Source of the DNA: Betaproteobacteria bacterium
GTDB taxonomy: Bacteria > Pseudomonadota > Gammaproteobacteria > Burkholderiales > Burkholderiaceae_E
Length of the DNA stretch: 12,845 nt
NCBI GenBank assembly: GCA_009925965.1
Contig: RFPW01000045.1
Coordinates: 1 to 12,845 of the forward strand
Reading direction: 5' to 3'
Shown here: positions 7,402 to 12,845 of the stretch, piece after piece
Position numbering within the stretch: the stretch's first letter is position 1
Layout: every line of letters starts with the position of its first letter
Notes under the pieces: generated by a model
What the model saw: only the letters and a program-made list of their open reading frames with translations
The model's database searches: none
What the model was told of the DNA's origin: nothing
Program-made: the position numbers and the translations under genes

Positions 7402-7444
7402 ACCAATTGACCGAAACCCACGACAGCACCACGAAAGATCCGAC

Positions 7445-7474
7445 TTGCCACGGCGCGCTCGGGCCGGCTAGGAT
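7445..7474 (+). promoter_or_regulatory. Probable sigma70 promoter for topB
   Basis: TTGCCA at 7445-7450 and TAGGAT at 7469-7474 are separated by 18 bp, and each box matches four of the six consensus bases at its key positions or better. A transcript would begin near 7481, about 26 bases before ATG 7507. It sits in the only sizeable gap on this strand between dprA and topB. Predicted from consensus alone. Confidence 0.5.
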
Positions 7475-7506
7475 GTGCGCCGCTCTAAACCCAACCCCTC
7501 CCGACT

Positions 7507-10161
7507 ATGGCTAAGGCCCTCATCATTGCCGAAAAACCGTCGGTCGCCGCAGATATTGCCCGCGTCCTGGGAGGCTTCACGCGTCAAGGTGAGCATTACG
7601 AGCACGAACAGTTCGTGCTTTCCTCGGCCGTTGGGCACCTGGTCGAAATCGCCGCGCCGGAAGAATTCGAAGTCAAACGCGGCAAGTGGTCGTTTAATAA
7701 CCTGCCCGTCATTCCCTCGTATTTTGACTTGCGTCCGATCGCCCGCAATGAAGATCGACTCAAGATGCTGGCGAAATTGATCAAGCGCAAAGATGTTGAC
7801 GTCTTGATCAACGCCTGTGACGCCGGACGTGAAGGGGAGTTGATTTTTCAACAGATCGCCCGGTTTGCCAAAGCCAAGCAACCGGTCCGCCGGCTGTGGT
7901 TGCAGTCGATGACCCCGGCCGCGATTCGTCAAGGTTTCGCGAGTTTGCAAGACGACAAAACCGAACTGAGCGCCGCCGCCCAGTGTCGTTCCGAGGCGGA
8001 TTGGCTGGTTGGCATTAACGGCACACGCGCCATGACCGCGTTCAATTCCCGCGATGGGGGATTTTTCCTGACCACCGTCGGTCGGGTCCAAACGCCGACG
8101 CTCGCCATTGTCGTGAGCCGTGAGGAACAAATCCGCCGCTTTGTCTCCCGTGACTACTGGGAAGTTCGCGCCCGCTTCGGTGCTGTGGCGGGTCAGTATG
8201 ATGGCAAATGGTTTGAGCCCACTTTTCGCAAATCCGAAACTGACGAACATGCTCGCGCCGATCGGCTCTGGGATCGCGCCCGCGCCGAAGCGATTGTGGC
8301 CGAATGCACGGGACAACCCGGTACCGTGGTCGATGAGTCCAAACCGACGAGCCAATGGTCTGGTGCGCTCTACGACCTCACGACCTTGCAACGCGAGGCC
8401 AACAGCCGATTTGGGTTCTCCGCTAAGACCACGCTTTCAATCGCGCAAGCGCTCTATGAAAAGCACAAGGTCCTGACCTACCCGCGAACCGATTCGCGCC
8501 ATCTGCCAGAGGACTATCTGGCGACGGTGGGCGAGGTCATGCAGTCAATGGTCGATGCGGCGGGGCTGCCCGAACGGTCGGCGGGCGCCAGCCTGGGTCC
8601 GTTCGCCCAACAGGTGCTTGCACAGGGCTGGATCAAGCCAAGCAAACGGGTGTTTGATAACACCAAGATTTCCGACCACTTCGCCATCATCCCGACCGCA
8701 CAGGCCCCGCGGACGCTCTCGGAGGCGGAACAGAAGGTCTACGATCTGGTCGCCCGACGTTTTCTCGCGGTGTTTTTTCCACCGGCCGAATACCTCGTCA
8801 CGACCCGCACAACGACCGTTTCGGGACATCGTTTCAGGACCACGGGCAAAGTGCTCAAATCCCCTGGATGGCTTGCGATATACGGTCGCGAGGCGCAGGA
8901 AGACGATGCCACTCTGGTGGCGGTTCAAGCTCAAGAGTCGGTTGCCCTGGATCGGATCGAGTCGGTGGGTCTGAAGACTCAACCCCCGGCGCGATACAGC
9001 GAGGGTACGCTGCTGTCCGCCATGGAAAACGCGGGCGATGCAGTGGATGACGAATTGTTTGCCGCCGCCATGAGCGAAAAAGGACTGGGGACGCCCGCGA
9101 CGCGCGCCGCGATTATTGAGGGACTACTCAACGAACAATATTTGCTGCGTGAAGGTCGCGAGCTCCAACCCACCGCGAAAGCGTTTCAGCTCGTCACCTT
9201 ACTGCGCGGTTTGGGGGTTCAAGAACTCACCTTGCCCGAACTCACCGGTCAATGGGAGCACAAGCTCAAGCTGATCGAGCAAGGGAAAATGGACCGGGAC
9301 GTGTTCATGCGGGAAATTTCCGCAATGACCGAGCGCATCGTGCAGCGGGCTAAATCCTACGAGTCCGATACCGTCCCCGGAGACTATGCGACCCTCTCTG
9401 CGCCCTGCCCCCAATGCGGCGGTCTGGTCCGGGAAAACTACCGGCGGTTTGCCTGTACCGCATGCGAGTTTTCGATTTCGAAGAACCCTGGCAGCCGCTC
9501 GTTCGAGATCCCCGAAGTCGAGCAGTTGCTCCGTGATCACACCCTTGGGCCGCTTCAGGGGTTTCGCAGCAAAATCGGCCGCCCTTTTGCGGCCATTCTC
9601 AAACTCACCCCGGACCACAAACTCGAGTTCGATTTTGGGCAAAGCGCGGCGGGCGATGGCGATGAGGGGGGCGAACCCGAAGATTTCACCGACCGCACGT
9701 CCCTCGGGCCCTGTCCAAAATGTCAGGCCCGGGTGTTTGAGAAGGGCCTCCATTACGTCTGTGAGCACTCCGTTGGGACCCTCCGAAGCTGTGATTTCCG
9801 TTCCGGCAAGATCATCTTGCAACAGGAAATATCCAACGAACAGATGAGCAAGTTGTTGGCCGATGGGCGCACCGACTTGCTGGCTGACTTTGTCTCGCAG
9901 CGCACTCGCCGCAAATTCAAGGCTTTTTTGGTGCGGGATCCCGCTGGCAAAATCGGGTTTGAGTTTGCGCCCCGTCCTGAACGTCCTGGAAGGCCCGCTG
10001 CCGCCCCACGCAGCACCGCGCCGACTGACGAGAAGCCGGCCTTAAAACCCGCTAAGAAGCCAGCAAAGTCGATGACGACCAAGGCAGCGACTGTCAAGAC
10101 GCCGGCGAAAGCGGTAACCAAAAAAAAGGCGCCGGCAAAATCGCCTCCGCCTAAAGGATGA
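7507..10161 (+). CDS. topB: DNA topoisomerase III, type IA
   Basis: A type IA topoisomerase that cuts one DNA strand through a 5' phosphotyrosine and passes another through, relaxing negative supercoils and resolving replication or recombination intermediates. The 884-residue protein begins MAKALIIAEKPSVAADIA, the Toprim start of the TopB branch, with E9 and the metal-binding CDAGREGE (104-111). Further motifs: TTVGRVQTPTLA (189-200); the active-site YPRTDS with Tyr325; and EKGLGTPATRA (524-534). Two zinc-binding Cys clusters follow: CPQC (634-637) with CTAC (650-653), and CPKC (736-739) with C752 and C762. E. coli TopB lacks this longer C-terminal form. The last 60 or so residues are a Lys/Ala/Pro-rich tail, likely disordered and DNA-binding. 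An A8 run at 10120-10127 lies within it. The SD is poor, with a pyrimidine-rich leader before the ATG. Confidence 0.94.
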   Translation: MAKALIIAEKPSVAADIARVLGGFTRQGEHYEHEQFVLSSAVGHLVEIAAPEEFEVKRGKWSFNNLPVIPSYFDLRPIARNEDRLKMLAKLIKRKDVDVLINACDAGREGELIFQQIARFAKAKQPVRRLWLQSMTPAAIRQGFASLQDDKTELSAAAQCRSEADWLVGINGTRAMTAFNSRDGGFFLTTVGRVQTPTLAIVVSREEQIRRFVSRDYWEVRARFGAVAGQYDGKWFEPTFRKSETDEHARADRLWDRARAEAIVAECTGQPGTVVDESKPTSQWSGALYDLTTLQREANSRFGFSAKTTLSIAQALYEKHKVLTYPRTDSRHLPEDYLATVGEVMQSMVDAAGLPERSAGASLGPFAQQVLAQGWIKPSKRVFDNTKISDHFAIIPTAQAPRTLSEAEQKVYDLVARRFLAVFFPPAEYLVTTRTTTVSGHRFRTTGKVLKSPGWLAIYGREAQEDDATLVAVQAQESVALDRIESVGLKTQPPARYSEGTLLSAMENAGDAVDDELFAAAMSEKGLGTPATRAAIIEGLLNEQYLLREGRELQPTAKAFQLVTLLRGLGVQELTLPELTGQWEHKLKLIEQGKMDRDVFMREISAMTERIVQRAKSYESDTVPGDYATLSAPCPQCGGLVRENYRRFACTACEFSISKNPGSRSFEIPEVEQLLRDHTLGPLQGFRSKIGRPFAAILKLTPDHKLEFDFGQSAAGDGDEGGEPEDFTDRTSLGPCPKCQARVFEKGLHYVCEHSVGTLRSCDFRSGKIILQQEISNEQMSKLLADGRTDLLADFVSQRTRRKFKAFLVRDPAGKIGFEFAPRPERPGRPAAAPRSTAPTDEKPALKPAKKPAKSMTTKAATVKTPAKAVTKKKAPAKSPPPKG

Positions 10162-10163
10162 GC

Positions 10164-10179
10164 GCGCCAAAAATGGCGC
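10164..10179 (+). terminator. Weak hairpin just after topB
   Basis: GCGCC at 10164-10168 and GGCGC at 10175-10179 form a five-base-pair stem around the loop AAAAAT, starting two bases after the topB stop codon. No T-run follows, so it does not look like a standard intrinsic terminator. It may be an mRNA 3'-end structure or chance. Confidence 0.25.
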
Positions 10180-10197
10180 AGAACTCATGATTTAAGC

Positions 10198-10226
10198 TTG
10201 GGGTTTTCATCAATCCGTAGCACAAT
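10198..10226 (+). promoter_or_regulatory. Possible promoter for chaC
   Basis: TTGGGG at 10198-10203 and CACAAT at 10221-10226 are spaced by 17 bp. The boxes match three and four of six consensus bases. If real, transcription would start only a few bases before ATG 10235, giving a nearly leaderless message, consistent with the lack of a good SD before that ATG. Confidence 0.25.
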
Positions 10227-10234
10227 TCGGATCG

Positions 10235-10882
10235 ATGGACCTGTCCCGATCCGATGCGGATTTTTCGCCTGCAGACGCCTCCAGCGCGCCACCCGCGACT
10301 GTCCCCGCGAACCTCGTCCTCGAATTCGATTGGGTGTTCGGTTATGGCTCCCTCATCTGGGACCCTGGCTTTAACCACACCGAAACCAGCCTCGCGCGGG
10401 TCCATGGCTGGCATCGCGCGTTTTGCATTCACTCAACACTTTATCGGGGAACGATCGATGCCCCGGGCATTGTGTTGGGACTGGATCGCGGTGGTTGTGT
10501 CGATGGCGTCGTCTTCCGATTAGACCCCGCCACCCGTCGGACGGCCATCGACTACCTTTATGCCCGCGAAATGCCCAACCGGGTCTACCAGGCCCGCGTA
10601 GTCGAAGCCCGGCTGACCGACGGTCGAGTCGCACGCGCGCTCACCTTCGTGGCTGATCGACACAATGCCTCCTATGTCCGACTGACCGAAGATGAAGTGG
10701 TCCGTCGCCTCTTATGTTGCTGCGGTGAACGCGGGCCCAACCGAGACTATGCCATCAATACCTGGGAGGCACTGACCCGGCTTGGGGTTCATGACGATGG
10801 CTTGGGATCACTCGTGGCACGGCTCAAACGCCACGACGCACTGGATCAGAGAGGATTAGACGTAACGCACCCCGGCGGGTAA
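10235..10882 (+). CDS. chaC: ChaC-type gamma-glutamylcyclotransferase
   Basis: ChaC proteins cleave glutathione to 5-oxoproline and Cys-Gly in the cytoplasm, affecting thiol balance. The 215-residue product has the diagnostic VFGYGSLIWDPGF at 34-46, forming the substrate-binding loop, then HGWHRAFC (57-64), a GVVFRL strand (91-96) and YLYAREM (107-113), whose E112 is the expected catalytic acid. A typical C-terminal G-x-NRDYAIN segment is at 167-175. Length fits the family. The 30 or so residues before the motif are Ala/Ser/Pro-rich and low in conservation, so a later start cannot be excluded, but no better-supported start is seen. The gene follows topB by 73 bp and its 3' end overlaps the convergent coiled-coil gene by 27 bp. 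Nothing around it suggests a dedicated glutathione pathway. Confidence 0.92.
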   Translation: MDLSRSDADFSPADASSAPPATVPANLVLEFDWVFGYGSLIWDPGFNHTETSLARVHGWHRAFCIHSTLYRGTIDAPGIVLGLDRGGCVDGVVFRLDPATRRTAIDYLYAREMPNRVYQARVVEARLTDGRVARALTFVADRHNASYVRLTEDEVVRRLLCCCGERGPNRDYAINTWEALTRLGVHDDGLGSLVARLKRHDALDQRGLDVTHPGG

Positions 10883-11209
10883 GCCGCGCGCGCGATTGCG
10901 GCGCCGGGTGACGACTTGGTCATCTAGGAGTTCGGCCCGAATCGTTTCACTCTTGTGGGCGTAAAACCCGATCCGGAACTCCAGGCTCTCGCGCGCTTGC
11001 GCCACGCGCGCATCAAGTTCTTGAAGAGATTCTTCGGCACGACGATGAATCAACTCGATCTGCCGCGAACGTTCCGCTTGGATCAGTTCGATCTCGCGCT
11101 CAGACGCCTCAATCGTACGGGCAAACAGGCCGAGTTGAAGGCCTTGCCAGGGGCGTTGAACGCACTGTCGCCAACACCGCCAGAGCAGGCTCGACGTAAA
11201 ACCCGGCAT
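10856..11209 (-). CDS. Small predicted coiled-coil protein, function unknown
   Basis: I do not recognise this 117-residue protein. Residues 1-30 are Trp/Leu/Cys-containing and amphipathic (SSLLWRCWRQC, then PWQGLQLGLFA), possibly membrane-associating. Residues 31-95 are rich in Glu, Arg, Gln and Leu with heptad-like spacing (IEASEREIELIQAERSRQIE), suggesting a helical coiled coil. The last 17 residues are Arg-rich (TRRRNRARG). Evidence for a real gene is the strong SD GAGGAG (minus strand, 11221-11216) six bases before ATG 11209, and the lack of any competing gene except a 27-bp convergent overlap with the end of chaC. It lies 76 bp downstream of the 188-residue gene on the same strand and could be its operon partner. 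No signal peptide or catalytic motif is visible. Confidence 0.65.
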   Translation of the reverse strand: MPGFTSSLLWRCWRQCVQRPWQGLQLGLFARTIEASEREIELIQAERSRQIELIHRRAEESLQELDARVAQARESLEFRIGFYAHKSETIRAELLDDQVVTRRRNRARGLPAGVRYV

Positions 11210-11215
11210 CGCAAT

Positions 11216-11221
11216 CTCCTC
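11216..11221 (-). promoter_or_regulatory. Strong Shine-Dalgarno of the coiled-coil gene
   Basis: GAGGAG on the minus strand, six bases before ATG 11209. It is among the best ribosome binding sites in the window and is the main reason to accept the small downstream frame as coding. Confidence 0.75.
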
Positions 11222-11285
11222 GCTGAGCGCAATATTTCAACCGGAAATCCGTCGAGCCACTGTGCGAAGTTTTGCTAAAACGGCG

Positions 11286-11852
11286 CTATACCTGCCAAAA
11301 AGCCAATCGCTGCGCGATCGGCAAGGATTCCCAATCGGCCAGACTGAGCCAGTATCCACGCGTGCGCAGATCCGCTTCGAACGCCTCATGGTCAGGATAG
11401 ATACCGGCCCAGATCAGCGCCTCCCCATCATTGGCAAGGGCCAACGCTGCGTCACAGGTCGCGACGCGCAAGGCCAATAAGCCACAACGCAAATGGCCCG
11501 CTACCAATTCTTCATCCGGTTTGGCGAGCAACACCTCGGCCACGCAAGCGGTCATAAATTGCAGGCGTAATGCCGGATCCTGGGCCTGTTCTTGAGCTTC
11601 TTCCTGAGCCTCTGGGTGCGCAAGCGCAAGCGCCTCGATCAGGCGGTCATCGTTAAATAGCGGCATGAGTGCGGTGGGCAATGCCGCCACAAAACCGTGG
11701 GATAACACCTGAGGCACGACGTCGAGATGCTGGTCCTCAAGAAAACCCGTGATCTCCTCAAGAATCGGCCCTTCCGTGATCGCCCGTCCTTCGAGTAACT
11801 CGTCTTCGAGGGTATCCAGACTCCGGCGCAAGGGCGCCGGCAAACCCATCAT
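11286..11852 (-). CDS. Unrecognised acidic protein coupled to the DEAD-box helicase
   Basis: A 188-residue protein I cannot assign to a family. It is acidic, mostly helical in appearance, with no signal peptide or membrane segment. Notable features: an acidic N-terminal half (LDTLEDELLEGRAITEGPIL), a Gln/Glu/Ala-rich stretch near residues 81-93 (AQEEAQEQAQDPA), and a Trp-rich C-terminus (ALIWAGIYPDHEAFEADLRT, then GYWLSLADWESLP). The start is ATG 11852, whose last two bases overlap the helicase TGA stop (11851-11849) in an ATGATG junction; the second ATG at 11849 would give 187 residues. This stop/start overlap suggests translational coupling to the upstream helicase. Whether it partners the helicase is inference from position only. 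Confidence 0.75.
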   Translation of the reverse strand: MMGLPAPLRRSLDTLEDELLEGRAITEGPILEEITGFLEDQHLDVVPQVLSHGFVAALPTALMPLFNDDRLIEALALAHPEAQEEAQEQAQDPALRLQFMTACVAEVLLAKPDEELVAGHLRCGLLALRVATCDAALALANDGEALIWAGIYPDHEAFEADLRTRGYWLSLADWESLPIAQRLAFWQV

Positions 11853-12845
11853 CGTGGCGCGCGTGGGGCCGGCCGGGTCCCCCTGCCCGCTACTGAAGAA
11901 GGGTTAGGACCTGAACGCGGGCCAGCTCGCGAACCCCCGGGCGGGCGCCGCGGGGGCAATGGCGGACGGTCGTCGCGCAGTTCGGCCGCGGCGGCTGCCC
12001 CAGTGGGCGCCACGAACCCGTCGACCTTGACCGCCCGTTCAATCCGCTTGCCAATAAGACGCTCGATCCCCACCAACAATTTGAGCTCTTCTGGCTCCAC
12101 CAGCGAGACCGCTGCGCCCGGTCGGCCGGCGCGCCCCGTGCGTCCGATCCGGTGGACATAATCCTCGGGGACATTGGGCAGCTCGAAATTCACCACCTGC
12201 GGCAGTTGGTCAATATCAAGGCCTCGGGCAGCGATATCGGTCGCCACCAGTACCGGAACCGAACCCTCTTTGAAGCCCGCCAGTGCCCGGGTGCGCGCCG
12301 TTTGACTCTTATTGCCATGGATTGCCATGGCCGCAATCCCATCGCGCTCCAGACGCTCAGCCAATCGGTTGGCGCCGTGCTTGGTGCGGGTGAATACGAG
12401 CACCTGTTTCCATTGTTGAGTGCGGATCAAATGCGACAGCAAGCCTGCCTTGGCCGCCCGATCGATCAGATAAACGCTTTGATCGACGAGTTCGGTGGTG
12501 GTGTTGCGTGGCGTCACGGACACTTCGCGGGGCGCATTCAACAGGCCATGCGCGAGCGTTCGGATCTCCTGAGAGAAAGTGGCCGAAAACAACAAATTCT
12601 GCCGCTTGGCGGGTAGCAAGGTTAGAACCCTGCGGATGTCCCGGATAAATCCCATGTCGAGCATTCGGTCGGCTTCGTCGAGCACAAAAATCTCGACACC
12701 CGACAAATCGAGGGTGCGCTGACCGACGTGATCGAGCAGTCGGCCCGGGGTCGCGACCAGAATATCAACGCGGCGGCGCAATGCATCGACCTGCGGCTGC
12801 ATCCCAACGCCGCCAAACATGACCATCGAGCGCATTGCCAGATAC
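11849..12845 (-). CDS. rhlE: RhlE-type ATP-dependent DEAD-box RNA helicase, N-terminus missing
   Basis: DEAD-box proteins unwind short RNA duplexes in ribosome assembly or RNA decay. The visible part is about 331 codons; the start and the Q, Walker A and PTRELA motifs lie beyond the right edge. It shows FGGVGMQPQ (typical of RhlE), ATPGRLLDH, DEADRMLDMGF, SAT (SATFSQE), a C-terminal helicase domain with VLVFTRTKHGA and AIHGNKSQ, TDIAARGLDID and HRIGRTGRAG. The tail after the core is Pro/Arg/Gly-rich (RPPLPPRRPPGGSRAG), of the kind that binds RNA nonspecifically. It ends TGA at 11849, overlapping the start of the 188-residue gene. The RhlE subgroup is likely from the FGGV and GNKSQ signatures; other DEAD-box paralogues are possible. 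Confidence 0.9.
   Translation of the reverse strand, partial: YLAMRSMVMFGGVGMQPQVDALRRRVDILVATPGRLLDHVGQRTLDLSGVEIFVLDEADRMLDMGFIRDIRRVLTLLPAKRQNLLFSATFSQEIRTLAHGLLNAPREVSVTPRNTTTELVDQSVYLIDRAAKAGLLSHLIRTQQWKQVLVFTRTKHGANRLAERLERDGIAAMAIHGNKSQTARTRALAGFKEGSVPVLVATDIAARGLDIDQLPQVVNFELPNVPEDYVHRIGRTGRAGRPGAAVSLVEPEELKLLVGIERLIGKRIERAVKVDGFVAPTGAAAAAELRDDRPPLPPRRPPGGSRAGPRSGPNPSSVAGRGTRPAPRAPR

Noticed and set aside
7468..8391. Minus-strand open frame of 307 codons inside topB
   Set aside because: It is fully antisense to the Toprim and early core of topoisomerase III, with no domain signature and no good ribosome binding site.
11269..11281. Inverted repeat GTTTT-GCT-AAAAC just past the end of the 188-residue gene
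   Set aside because: The stem is five base pairs, mostly A-T, and no T-run follows on either strand, so it is too weak to call a terminator.
1..12845. Search for mobile elements, CRISPR arrays, tRNA or rRNA genes and a defence island
   Set aside because: No transposase or integrase motifs, no regularly spaced direct repeats, no cloverleaf-like RNA seen, and nearly all sequence is accounted for by housekeeping genes.

Overview
The window is a GC-rich bacterial chromosomal segment that is almost entirely coding. Gene content and order (def-fmt-rsmB-DUF4390-ntrY-ntrX on one strand, divergent from dprA and a topoisomerase III gene) resemble chromosomes of Gamma- and Betaproteobacteria as I recall them. 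I cannot place it to genus. There are no phage, transposon, CRISPR, tRNA or rRNA signatures, and it reads as core housekeeping sequence with a few local peculiarities.

Layout. Positions 1-6123 (minus strand) form a six-gene run read right to left: peptide deformylase (def), methionyl-tRNA formyltransferase (fmt), 16S rRNA m5C967 methyltransferase (rsmB), an exported DUF4390 protein, a large NtrY-type membrane histidine kinase, and the first seven codons of its NtrX-type response regulator, cut by the left edge. Intergenic gaps are tiny or negative, so this looks like one transcription unit joining N-formyl-methionine chemistry and ribosome maturation to an envelope-sensing two-component system. 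Positions 6124-6318 are the divergent control region. On the plus strand follow dprA (6319-7401) and, behind its own probable sigma70 promoter, a topoisomerase III gene (7507-10161) and a ChaC-type gamma-glutamylcyclotransferase (10235-10882). On the minus strand at the right are a small coiled-coil protein of unknown function (10856-11209), an unrecognised acidic 188-residue protein (11286-11852), and an RhlE-type DEAD-box RNA helicase cut by the right edge (11849-12845). The helicase stop codon overlaps the start of the 188-residue gene.

How the genes work together. Fmt adds the formyl group to initiator Met-tRNA, Def removes it from nascent proteins, and RsmB modifies 16S rRNA, so the first half of the operon serves translation. 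NtrY/NtrX is a membrane signalling pair. DprA handles incoming single-stranded DNA during natural transformation, and topoisomerase III decatenates or relaxes DNA.

Most notable observations: eight 12-bp tandem units inside ntrY that put a Gly-Glu-Pro-type four-residue repeat into the PAS domain just before the kinase core; a nine-G tract in the rsmB coding strand; an RsmB tail that runs far into the DUF4390 signal-peptide region; an fmt gene with no ATG in its first 90 codons; and two unknown genes with good translational signals. I did not find a convincing new multi-gene system.
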